Positions 6,974-17,576 of a DNA stretch of 28,905 nt are shown here, in pieces (the stretch's first letter is position 1; every line of letters begins with the position of its first letter). The position numbers and the translations under genes were made by a program. The DNA comes from Proteiniphilum sp. (GTDB lineage Bacteria > Bacteroidota > Bacteroidia > Bacteroidales > Dysgonomonadaceae). The stretch covers positions 1 to 28,905 of the forward strand of contig JAENWZ010000004.1 of NCBI GenBank assembly GCA_016649795.1, in the 5' to 3' direction. The notes beneath the pieces were generated by a model. It made no database searches, was not told the origin of the DNA, and was given only the letters and a program-made list of their open reading frames with translations.

Positions 6974-8230
6974 ATGAAACGACATTATTATTTAATATTA
7001 CTTTCACTCTTATTACTGTTATCTCTTCCTGCACCTGCCCGGGTGCAATTAAGCGATAGTGCAAAAATAAGTCTTCTTACCGCATCTCCCTGGAGTGGAG
7101 CTGTATATGCCCTGTTTGGGCACACAGCCATACATGTGCAGGACGATTCAACAGGGGTAGATGCGGTGTACAATTACGGTTTCTTTGACCCTTCCCAGCC
7201 CCATTTCATCTATAATTTTGTCAGGGGGAAAACAGATTATATACTGGGAGTAACTTCGTTTAAGGATTTTCTGTTTGAATATGAACAGAAGGGACAGCAG
7301 GTGATTGAGCAGGTGATAGATCTCTCATTTGTTGAAAAACAACAGTTGTATGATGCACTCTTTATGAATGCATTACCTGAGAACAGAGGTTATAGGTACA
7401 ACTATCTCTATGATAATTGTTCCACACGCCCCCGTGATATGATTGAAAAATATGTCAATGGGTTCATTCAATATCCGCCCACATCTCAGGAACAATCCTA
7501 TCGAGATCTGTTGCATGAGTGTCTTGCCGGTTATCCCTGGGTCAGTTTTGGAATAGACCTGTTGATTGGCACTGAAGCAGAAAGAACCATTGATGTAAGA
7601 GAAAAAATGTTTCTCCCTTCCTACTTGATGGACTCTTTTGACGGCGCAATCATACAGAAAAATGATACCTTGAGCTATTCCCTTGTGCAAAACAATTCTG
7701 TTATTCTAAATCATGATAATGAGAGAAATAGAGTAGGTAGACAGGGACTGTTTACACCGATACTAGTGGCGTTCGTATTGCTGATTATCTCTATTTTAGT
7801 CAGTTTGCTGCAAATTATCAAACTCAATGTCTCTAAGCTTCCAAAAAGATATGATACCATTCTTTTCGCAACTGCAGGAGTAGGAGGTTTTATCATTTTC
7901 TTTCTGATGTACTTCTCCGAACATCCAGCAACCAACCCTAACTGGAATTTTGTCTGGTTGAATCTCTTTGCCCTTATCGCAGCTGTTTTATTTTGGGTGA
8001 AATCGGCAAATAGAGTCGTTTATTTCTATCATTTTATTAACTTTGTACTCTTAACGCTTTTCCTTCTGTTGTGGTGGTTGATACCGCAACAATTGCCGGT
8101 AGCAACGATTCCATTTTCAATGAGTTTGTGGCTCAGATCGGCTTCAAACCTGTTTGTTTTGAGAAAAAAGAATTTAACAAACAAACGGTTTGCATCAAGT
8201 AGGTATATGAAAGCGGGATGGGGACAATAA
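6974..8230 (+). CDS. lnb: Lnb-type lipoprotein N-acyltransferase (DUF4105 domain plus five-helix membrane domain)
   Basis: A 418-residue protein with an N-terminal signal or anchor helix (about 4-22), a periplasmic domain formerly called DUF4105 (about 25-245), and five C-terminal membrane helices (about 262-284, 303-324, 327-345, 349-371, 376-396). This architecture is that of Lnb, which to my knowledge was recently described in Bacteroides as the enzyme adding the third acyl chain to the N-terminal cysteine of lipoproteins, replacing Lnt. Likely catalytic residues are His50 in LFGHTAIHV and Cys149 in YDNCSTRPRD, both strongly conserved in the family; their role is inferred from family knowledge. 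The ATG at 6974 is chosen because the promoter -7 element covers 6934-6941. It lies 25 bp before the pseudophosphatase gene and probably shares a transcript with it and secA. Confidence 0.8.
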   Translation: MKRHYYLILLSLLLLLSLPAPARVQLSDSAKISLLTASPWSGAVYALFGHTAIHVQDDSTGVDAVYNYGFFDPSQPHFIYNFVRGKTDYILGVTSFKDFLFEYEQKGQQVIEQVIDLSFVEKQQLYDALFMNALPENRGYRYNYLYDNCSTRPRDMIEKYVNGFIQYPPTSQEQSYRDLLHECLAGYPWVSFGIDLLIGTEAERTIDVREKMFLPSYLMDSFDGAIIQKNDTLSYSLVQNNSVILNHDNERNRVGRQGLFTPILVAFVLLIISILVSLLQIIKLNVSKLPKRYDTILFATAGVGGFIIFFLMYFSEHPATNPNWNFVWLNLFALIAAVLFWVKSANRVVYFYHFINFVLLTLFLLLWWLIPQQLPVATIPFSMSLWLRSASNLFVLRKKNLTNKRFASSRYMKAGWGQ

Positions 8231-8255
8231 ATCGGCAAATGACTGTTATAAACGC

Positions 8256-9839
8256 ATGATCAAAATACTATCTTCTTTAGTTGCTCTCTTTTCAATCACT
8301 GCGCTCTATGCGCAAAGCCCTTCAGGAGAAGTACCTAAACTGGTTGTAGGCATCACTATCGACCAGCTGCGGGGCGATTATCTGGAGATGTTCAGGCATA
8401 CGTTTGGTAACAAGGGTTTTAACAGGTTGTTGAACAGTGGTCTCGTTTACAGTAATGTAACATACAACTTCCCCAATCTCGATAAAGCATCCACGATCGC
8501 CACCATTTATACCGGTGCCAATCCCTCATACCATGGTATCACTGCCGAGAAAAAATATGCACCTGAGTCGGACAGTGAGATATCCTCTTTTTTGGACAAC
8601 AAATACCTGGGTAATTTCACCAACGCCAAACTGTCACCACTGCCCATCAGGGTCTCTACCATTGCAGATGAGTTGAAAGTTGCATCAGGCGGCCAATCGG
8701 ATATCTTTGCTTTTGCTCCCGATGCGTCACAGGCACTGGCCTCCGGCGGACATGCAGCCAGCGGTGCCTATTGGATAGAGGATTACTCCGGAAAATGGGC
8801 TACAACCACCTTCTACAGAAACAAACAGCCGGCTGTTGATCAGCAAAACCGAAGCACGGAGTCGCTCAGCTACACCATTGGCAGCATCACATGGCGTCCG
8901 GCGATTGAAATAGAACGATACAATGCCTTCCCCTATACCAGGAACAGGGACAAATTTCAGCACTATTTTGGTGTAGACAAAAAGGACAATATCCGGCTGT
9001 TCAAGCAATCACCCTACGTGAATAGTGAAGTGAACAATATGGCAATCAAGGTTCTCGAATCCAGCTCTTTGGGTAAACGTATGAATCCCGATTATCTGGC
9101 GGTCACCTTCTATGCCGGCAACTACGAGAACGCGCTCGATAAAAATTACTCCATTGAGATTCAGGATACATACTATCGTCTCGATCAGGAGTTAGGACGT
9201 TTGCTGGATGCAATAGAAACATCGGTAGGTCTCAAAAACACATTAATTTTCATCGTTTCTACCGGTTATTTCAACGAACAGGAGATCCTTCCGGAGGGAG
9301 TGGTTACATCCGGGGGCGATTTTCATCCCGACAGGAGCCAGGCACTGCTCAATATGTATCTCATGGCGCTCTACGGCAGAGAACAGTGGATCAAAAAATA
9401 TTACAACCGACAATTCTTTTTCGACAAGAAATTACTGGAAGACAAGAAGATAAACCTGATTGAGTTCCAGCAAAGTGCGGCTGAATTTCTGGTACAATCG
9501 GCAGGTGTACATGATGTGATCACCTCTCATCAGATGTTACATGGCGCATATAATGAGAATGTGCAGTTTTACCGAAACGGTTACTTTAAAGGTATTACAG
9601 GCGATCTGTTTCTAGAGTTGCAGCCCGGGTGGCGGGTTGTTGAGCCTCAATCGTCTGAACAGCAGAGGGTACGCAACAATGCTGTTATCTCTCCGGTAAT
9701 TTTTTTCGGGAGTGACATTAAACCACAGAAGATTTATCGCACCATAGAGGCCACAGAAATTGCGCCCAGTGTGTCATACCGGCTACGTATACGTGCCCCC
9801 AACGCTGCAAAAGGGGAAATTCTGAAAGAACTCTATTAA
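8256..9839 (+). CDS. Exported alkaline-phosphatase-superfamily protein with degenerate active site (PafA-like pseudoenzyme)
   Basis: 527 residues with a clear Sec signal peptide (hydrophobic 3-17, cleavage probably after ALYAQ at 20). The fold signature of PafA-like phosphatases is present: GITIDQLRGDYLEMF with Asp36 as first metal ligand, IYTGANPSYHGI at 84-95, and EIQDTYYRLDQELGRLLDAI. The catalytic set is not. By alignment and by matching the spacing of PafA (D38, T79, D305, H309, D352, H353, H486), the nucleophile position is Lys77, the Asp/His ligands of the second metal site are Asn289 and Ala293, the Asp-His pair is Thr336-Gly337, and the last His is Gln469 or Gln470. The reading frame is intact and signal and fold are kept, so it looks like a maintained pseudoenzyme, not a decaying gene. 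It sits 25 bp after lnb and 80 bp before secA. An envelope-biogenesis role is inference. Confidence 0.8.
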   Translation: MIKILSSLVALFSITALYAQSPSGEVPKLVVGITIDQLRGDYLEMFRHTFGNKGFNRLLNSGLVYSNVTYNFPNLDKASTIATIYTGANPSYHGITAEKKYAPESDSEISSFLDNKYLGNFTNAKLSPLPIRVSTIADELKVASGGQSDIFAFAPDASQALASGGHAASGAYWIEDYSGKWATTTFYRNKQPAVDQQNRSTESLSYTIGSITWRPAIEIERYNAFPYTRNRDKFQHYFGVDKKDNIRLFKQSPYVNSEVNNMAIKVLESSSLGKRMNPDYLAVTFYAGNYENALDKNYSIEIQDTYYRLDQELGRLLDAIETSVGLKNTLIFIVSTGYFNEQEILPEGVVTSGGDFHPDRSQALLNMYLMALYGREQWIKKYYNRQFFFDKKLLEDKKINLIEFQQSAAEFLVQSAGVHDVITSHQMLHGAYNENVQFYRNGYFKGITGDLFLELQPGWRVVEPQSSEQQRVRNNAVISPVIFFGSDIKPQKIYRTIEATEIAPSVSYRLRIRAPNAAKGEILKELY

Positions 9840-9919
9840 ATTTTTGTAAACAGATTATAAAAACAGGAGGATTGGGCAGGCAGGAAACAAATGCCGGCAC
9901 TTACTCGCAACAAAAAACT

Positions 9920-12900
9920 ATGGGACTCAACGATATTATATCTAAAATATTTGGCAGCAAGGCGCAACGCGACCTGAACGAAGTAAACCCGTTCGTGAAA
10001 AGAATAAAGGAAGCCTACGTCGGAATTGAACAGCTCTCTAATGATGAGCTTCGAAATAAAACAAAAGAGCTGGAAAAGCGCATTCAGGATTATGTGGCTG
10101 AGGAGAGATCCAGTATAGAGTCACTGAAAGCCGGAATGGAGCAGATTGATCTCGATGAACGTGAAGCCATCTGGAATCAGGTTGATAAGCTGGAGAAAGA
10201 AATCACGGAAAAATATGATGAAGTGCTGGACGAGGTTCTACCTGAAGCATTTTCTATTATGAAAGATACGGCGCGTCGTTTTACGGAGAACAGTGAGATT
10301 GTGGTTACAGCCACTGATTTCGATCGTGATCTGGCCGCTTCGCATGATTTTGTGCGCATTGAAGGAGATAAAGCCATCTACCTGAATCATTGGAATGCGG
10401 GGGGTAACGAGATCATCTGGGATATGATTCATTACGATGTGCAGTTGTTCGGCGGTGTGGTGCTGCATCAGGGAAAAATTGCCGAGATGGCTACAGGTGA
10501 AGGAAAAACACTTGTGGCGACACTTCCGGTATTCCTGAATGCACTCACACATCAGGGAGTGCATCTGGTTACGGTGAACGATTATCTGTCGAAACGTGAC
10601 TCGGAATGGATGGGACCGATGTACATGTTCCATGGTTTGTCGGTAGACTGTATCGATAAGCATGAACCCAACTCCGATGCACGCCGCAAAGCATATGAGT
10701 CGGATATCACCTTCGGAACGAACAACGAGTTTGGTTTTGACTACCTGCGTGATAACATGGCTGTTTCACCCAAGGATCTTGTGCAACGGAAACATAATTA
10801 TGCCATCGTGGATGAGGTGGACTCGGTATTGATCGATGATGCCCGTACACCGCTCATCATCTCCGGTCCGGTACCTAAAGGTGACGACCAGTTGTATGAT
10901 CTGTTCCGTCCGCGTGTGGAAGTGATTGTGAAAGCTCAGAGAGACCTGGCTACCCGTCTGCTGGCGGAAGCGAAACAGAAGATGGCATCATCCGACCCGA
11001 AAGAACAGGAAGAGGGCGCTTTGCAGCTTTTCCGATCATACAAGGCAATGCCCAAAAATAAACCGCTCATCAAGTTCCTTAGTGAACAGGGTGTGAGAGC
11101 AGCGATGCTCAAAACCGAAGCATTTTACATGCAGGAACAGATGCGTAATATGCATATCGCGACCGATTCGCTCTATTTTGTCATTGAAGAAAAAATGCAC
11201 AGTATTGAGCTGACCGATAAGGGGATTGACATGTTGACCGGGAAATCGGATGACCCCCTGTTTTTTATTCTGCCCGATATCGCTTCTCAACTCTCAGAAT
11301 TGGAGAACTCATCACTTTCCGACGAAGAAAAAACGGTAAGAAAAGATGAACTGTTTCAAAACTACGCTATTAAATCGGAGCGTGTGCATACCGTGAACCA
11401 ACTGCTGAAGGCATATACGTTGTTCGAAAAAGACGATGAGTATGTGGTGATCGATAACAAGGTGAAGATCGTTGATGAACAGACAGGCCGCGTGATGGAA
11501 GGACGTCGTTACTCCGACGGATTGCACCAGGCTATCGAAGCCAAAGAACATGTGAAGGTGGAGGCAGCCACGCAGACATTTGCTACCATCACCTTACAGA
11601 ACTTCTTCAGGATGTACAGTAAGCTTGCCGGTATGACCGGTACGGCTGAAACAGAAGCTGGTGAGTTCTGGGATATCTATAAGCTGGATGTGGTGGTTAT
11701 ACCGACCAACAGGCCCATCGTACGTGACGATCAGAATGACCGCATATATAAAACCAAACGTGAGAAATATACAGCTGTAATAGAGGAGATAGAAAAACTG
11801 ATTAATGTAGGACGACCGGTGCTGGTGGGTACCACCTCGGTAGAGATCTCCGAACTACTGAGTCGTATGCTTACCCTTCGTAAGATCACCCACTACGTTC
11901 TGAATGCCAAGCTACACCAGCGTGAAGCCGAGATTGTGGCAAACGCCGGTCAAAGTGGCGTGGTGACTATTGCGACCAACATGGCGGGTCGTGGTACAGA
12001 TATTAAACTGTCAGCAGCCGTGAAGGGTGCAGGTGGTTTGGCCATCATCGGTACGGAACGGCACGAGTCACGTCGTGTGGACCGTCAGTTGCGCGGTCGT
12101 TCAGGTCGTCAGGGTGACCCGGGATCATCTGTCTTTTTCGTATCACTTGAAGATGATCTGATGCGTTTGTTCGCCACCGAAAGGATTGCAGGACTGATGG
12201 ACAAAATGGGATTTAATGAAGGTGATGTATTGGAACACAGTATGCTGAGCAAGTCGGTAGAGCGTGCACAGAAGAAAGTGGAAGAAAACAACTTCGGTAT
12301 TCGTAAACGCTTGCTGGAGTATGATGATGTGATGAACTCACAGCGTGAGGTTATTTATAAGAGACGTCGTCACGCATTGATGGGAGAACGTATTGACAAT
12401 GACGTAGCCAACATGATCTCAGATACCGCAAGAAATATTGTCGAACTGAATGAGGATGATTACGGGAGCATGCAGCTCGATCTTCTTCGCATCATGGCGC
12501 TCGAAATTCCTTTCAATGAAGAAGAGATGAAAGGAATGAAAGAGGAGGAGCAGGTAGATACCGTTACCGATAAATCTTTTGAGACCTTCAAGCGTAAAAC
12601 GGAGCGACTGGCCGAAGTGGCACAACCGGTAATCAAACAGGTGTATGAGAATCAGGGGGCGATGTACGAAAATATTCTAATTCCCGTCACCGACGGAAAA
12701 AGAGTCTATAACATTGCCTGCAACCTCAAGGAGGCATACGAATCGGGATCGAAAGCACTGGTGAAAGCATTTGAAAAATCGATCTTGCTGCACACCATCG
12801 ACGAAGACTGGAAAGAGCATCTCCGTGAGATGGATGAACTGCGTCACTCCGTACAAAACGCAAGCTACGAGCAGAAAGATCCGCTGCTGATCTATAAACT

Positions 12901-13222
12901 GGAATCGTTTAATCTCTTTAAAATAATGGTGAACGATATAAACTCCAAAGCGGTTTCCATACTCATGCGCGGGCAAATACCGGTTCAGGATCCGGGTAGC
13001 GTGCGCCAGGCAGCACCCGAACAGAAAACCGATTACAGTAAATACCGTACACAGAAAGAGGATACCGGATCTCTGCCTCCTGTGAATGGAGAGAAGGAGG
13101 GCTCCCGGGCACCACGTCCGCAACAGAAACTCGAACCTATCCGTGTGGAGAAGAAAGTGGGGCGAAATGACCCCTGTCCCTGCGGAAGTGGCAAAAAATT
13201 CAAAAACTGCCACGGGAAATAA
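9920..13222 (+). CDS. secA: Protein translocase ATPase SecA
   Basis: The motor that drives preproteins through SecYEG. At 1,100 residues it has the large Bacteroidota form (E. coli has about 900), with extra charged segments near residues 55-105 and 320-370. Walker A is ATGEGKT at 191-197 and Walker B is VDEVDSVLIDDAR with Asp288-Glu289. Other conserved blocks are GFDYLRDNM, MTGTAETEAGEF, TNMAGRGTDIKL and RQLRGRSGRQGDPG. After a low-complexity linker the tail ends in the SEC-C zinc motif CPCGSGKKFKNCHGK, which binds SecB or ribosomes in relatives. The start is the ATG at 9920 (MGLNDIISKIFG), the family start. An in-frame TTG at 9872 directly after AGGAGG is too close to that sequence to be used. 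It is the last gene of the lnb unit and is closed by a terminator at 13244. Confidence 0.97.
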   Translation: MGLNDIISKIFGSKAQRDLNEVNPFVKRIKEAYVGIEQLSNDELRNKTKELEKRIQDYVAEERSSIESLKAGMEQIDLDEREAIWNQVDKLEKEITEKYDEVLDEVLPEAFSIMKDTARRFTENSEIVVTATDFDRDLAASHDFVRIEGDKAIYLNHWNAGGNEIIWDMIHYDVQLFGGVVLHQGKIAEMATGEGKTLVATLPVFLNALTHQGVHLVTVNDYLSKRDSEWMGPMYMFHGLSVDCIDKHEPNSDARRKAYESDITFGTNNEFGFDYLRDNMAVSPKDLVQRKHNYAIVDEVDSVLIDDARTPLIISGPVPKGDDQLYDLFRPRVEVIVKAQRDLATRLLAEAKQKMASSDPKEQEEGALQLFRSYKAMPKNKPLIKFLSEQGVRAAMLKTEAFYMQEQMRNMHIATDSLYFVIEEKMHSIELTDKGIDMLTGKSDDPLFFILPDIASQLSELENSSLSDEEKTVRKDELFQNYAIKSERVHTVNQLLKAYTLFEKDDEYVVIDNKVKIVDEQTGRVMEGRRYSDGLHQAIEAKEHVKVEAATQTFATITLQNFFRMYSKLAGMTGTAETEAGEFWDIYKLDVVVIPTNRPIVRDDQNDRIYKTKREKYTAVIEEIEKLINVGRPVLVGTTSVEISELLSRMLTLRKITHYVLNAKLHQREAEIVANAGQSGVVTIATNMAGRGTDIKLSAAVKGAGGLAIIGTERHESRRVDRQLRGRSGRQGDPGSSVFFVSLEDDLMRLFATERIAGLMDKMGFNEGDVLEHSMLSKSVERAQKKVEENNFGIRKRLLEYDDVMNSQREVIYKRRRHALMGERIDNDVANMISDTARNIVELNEDDYGSMQLDLLRIMALEIPFNEEEMKGMKEEEQVDTVTDKSFETFKRKTERLAEVAQPVIKQVYENQGAMYENILIPVTDGKRVYNIACNLKEAYESGSKALVKAFEKSILLHTIDEDWKEHLREMDELRHSVQNASYEQKDPLLIYKLESFNLFKIMVNDINSKAVSILMRGQIPVQDPGSVRQAAPEQKTDYSKYRTQKEDTGSLPPVNGEKEGSRAPRPQQKLEPIRVEKKVGRNDPCPCGSGKKFKNCHGK

Positions 13223-13243
13223 AGTAGTGTTAAAATCATTCAG

Positions 13244-13273
13244 ACAGGGAGCAATTATCTCCCTGTTTTTTTT
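13244..13273 (+). terminator. Rho-independent terminator after secA
   Basis: Perfect 8-bp stem ACAGGGAG (13244-13251) / CTCCCTGT (13259-13266), loop CAATTAT, followed by a run of T to 13273, 21 bases after the secA stop. Confidence 0.92.
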
Positions 13274-13302
13274 GTTAAATCCAAAGAAAAGCAGTATCTT
13301 AG
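13271..13302 (+). promoter_or_regulatory. Probable gyrA promoter
   Basis: TTTG (13271-13274), a 20-base spacer and TATCTTAG (13295-13302, one mismatch to TAnnTTTG) lie just after the secA terminator, about 95 bases before gyrA. The -33 box overlaps the terminator T-run. Confidence 0.45.
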
Positions 13303-13312
13303 TATATTCAAA

Positions 13313-13338
13313 AAGTAACGCTCGAGAAAGAGTTACTT
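13313..13338 (+). promoter_or_regulatory. Stem-loop at the start of the gyrA leader
   Basis: AAGTAAC (13313-13319) and GTTACTT (13332-13338) form a perfect 7-bp inverted repeat with a 12-base loop. It begins about 10 bases after the proposed -7 box, so it would form the very 5' end of the gyrA mRNA. It may stabilise the message or bind a regulator. Confidence 0.35.
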
Positions 13339-13394
13339 AACTGTAAATAAGCTACATACATATATTTTTTTGAAAAGAAAAATTACTTTTTAAT

Positions 13395-15935
<2,541 letters not shown>

Positions 15936-16026
15936 TAATCCATTTTAAACTTTTTGCTATTATTTAGTCAAAGACATAAGCAAACAAATTTAGAAAAATA
16001 ACATCAATTTAATCACAATTAAAAAA

Positions 16027-17307
16027 ATGAATAAAATGAGAAAACTCTTATTCCTTACAATGATTGCCCTTTTTTCTGCCGGGACTCTTTTCGCGCAAAA
16101 ATCGGCACTGAAAGAAGCCAAAAGAGCATTGGGCAGAGAAGAATTAAAAGAAGCCCGAACGATGATTCAACAAGCGTCAACACATAAAGAAACAGCCGGT
16201 GACCCGGAAACATGGAAAATTATGGGTGACATTGGTAATAAAGCGTTCGATCTGGAAAGAACCAATGCTATGCTTGGCAAACCGGCCAACGACAAAGCGA
16301 TGTACGACGGACTGATGGAGTCATACATGCCTTATTTGAAAGCCGACTCTCTTGGTCAGCTGCCGGATGATAAAGGAAGAGTGAAAAACAAATTCCGTAA
16401 AGATATTTCAGGGGTACTACGTGCAAACCATCCCTTTTATATTAACGGGGGAGTCTACTACAATGATCAAAAAGATTACAACAAAGCAACTGATTTCTTC
16501 CAGATCTATTGGGATATCCCATATTTGCCGATGTTTGAAGATCAGCCGGATACATTTGTACTGGACAGTACTTATCAGACCATAAAATATTACGCGATTA
16601 TTACCGCTATCCAGGCTGAAGACCACGAGAGAGCATTGGCTATGTTGCAACGCGCTTCCAAAGAGCCTTTCATCGAAAATAGCGCTTATAAGGAAAGTGA
16701 CCTCTTTGAATTAATGGCAAGCGAATATATCAGCCTTGAAGACTCTGCTAAATTTATTGAGGTGCTCCATGAAGGTGCTAAAAGATTTCCCGAAAGCAAA
16801 TATTTCATTCCTAACCTGGTAAACGTATTTATCCGTCAGGGTGAAACAAATAAAGCGATAGAGTACCTGGAACAGGCTCTTCAGAATGATCCATCCAATG
16901 CATGTGACCTGAACAGTGTGAAAGGTGCTTTACTGGCTGAACAGGGTGATTTTGACGAAGCTGAAAAGGAGTATAACAAAGCACTTGCACAGGACCCAAA
17001 TTGCGAAAGAGCACTGGAAGCAATCGCTGTAAACTATATTCTTCAAGCACAAAATCTTAAGGAGAAAACAGCAATGATGTCAGACAGACAGAAACAGGTT
17101 GAGAACGATTCCATCACTGTGGGATATTACCAGAAATCATTGCCATCGCTCGAAAAATTTGTAGAACTGCTTAAAGAGCGTAATGCTGATCCAAGTATCC
17201 TTGAATCGGCACTTCTTAAATTGAGAAATGTATATTACAATTTGAGCGGTCTGGGTGTTGATAAGTCAACTGAATTGCAAGAAGTGGAAAAAGAACTTAA
17301 TCTTTGA
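16027..17307 (+). CDS. Exported tetratricopeptide-repeat protein
   Basis: 426 residues with an N-terminal signal peptide (MNKMRKLLFLTMIALFSAG, likely cleaved after LFAQ at about 24). The body is all helical. Typical TPR units are clear at about 260-350, with NKAIEYLEQALQNDPSNA followed by FDEAEKEYNKALAQDPNCE, and degenerate units lie earlier (KEARTMIQQAS, YNKATDFFQIY, HERALAMLQRAS). It probably acts as a periplasmic scaffold binding partner proteins; no catalytic motif is present. A TPR protein after gyrA is, from memory, a recurrent arrangement in Bacteroidales, so its position may be conserved without a direct link to gyrase. ATG codons at 16027 and 16036 both give a working signal peptide. 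A terminator follows at 17336. No specific function can be given. Confidence 0.85.
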   Translation: MNKMRKLLFLTMIALFSAGTLFAQKSALKEAKRALGREELKEARTMIQQASTHKETAGDPETWKIMGDIGNKAFDLERTNAMLGKPANDKAMYDGLMESYMPYLKADSLGQLPDDKGRVKNKFRKDISGVLRANHPFYINGGVYYNDQKDYNKATDFFQIYWDIPYLPMFEDQPDTFVLDSTYQTIKYYAIITAIQAEDHERALAMLQRASKEPFIENSAYKESDLFELMASEYISLEDSAKFIEVLHEGAKRFPESKYFIPNLVNVFIRQGETNKAIEYLEQALQNDPSNACDLNSVKGALLAEQGDFDEAEKEYNKALAQDPNCERALEAIAVNYILQAQNLKEKTAMMSDRQKQVENDSITVGYYQKSLPSLEKFVELLKERNADPSILESALLKLRNVYYNLSGLGVDKSTELQEVEKELNL

Positions 17308-17335
17308 TTTTAGCGAGATTTTTTATTAAACAATT

Positions 17336-17367
17336 AAGTGGTATCGGGGAGATACCACTTTTTTTTT
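17336..17367 (+). terminator. Rho-independent terminator after the TPR gene
   Basis: Perfect 10-bp stem AAGTGGTATC (17336-17345) / GATACCACTT (17351-17360) with loop GGGGA and a T-run to 17367, 28 bases after the stop. Confidence 0.93.
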
Positions 17368-17395
17368 GCTGCTCCACATGTTTCACCTCTATTCA

Positions 17396-17425
17396 ATAAT
17401 TACTATTAAACATAATAGTAATTAT
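17396..17425. repeat. Perfect 13-bp inverted repeat upstream of purM
   Basis: ATAATTACTATTA (17396-17408) and TAATAGTAATTAT (17413-17425) are exact inverted copies around a 4-base centre AACA. It lies 29 bases after the TPR terminator and 73 bases before the purM -7 box. There is no T-run, so it is not a terminator. A dimeric-repressor site or a structured DNA element is possible. Confidence 0.5.
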
Positions 17426-17498
17426 AGGAATGTTGAAACTCTCATTCTGAATGAGCATATTTCGGTTTTAACTCATATGAACAACCGGTTATATTTAT

Positions 17499-17506
17499 TA
17501 TCTTTG
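17499..17506 (+). promoter_or_regulatory. Promoter -7 element for purM
   Basis: TATCTTTG, perfect -7 match 70 bases before the purM start. The -33 position holds ATG (17477-17479) instead of TTG. Confidence 0.55.
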
Positions 17507-17576
17507 CAATAATAATAACTGCACAAACCATATCAATTGTGACGCTATTTGCGCACAACGAAGAATAAAGCGACAG

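Noticed and set aside
9839..9846. AATTTTTG as a separate secA promoter
   Set aside because: The essential TA is missing and nothing like TTTG lies 19 bases upstream; read-through from lnb explains expression better.
9865..9919. AGGAGG followed by an in-frame TTG at 9872 as a possible earlier secA start
   Set aside because: Only one base separates AGGAGG from the TTG, too short for initiation, and the 16 extra residues match nothing in SecA. The ATG at 9920 gives the family N-terminus.
12677..13213. Long open frame of 178 codons on the minus strand inside secA
   Set aside because: It lies fully antisense to conserved SecA coding sequence and shows no domain; it is an antisense shadow frame.
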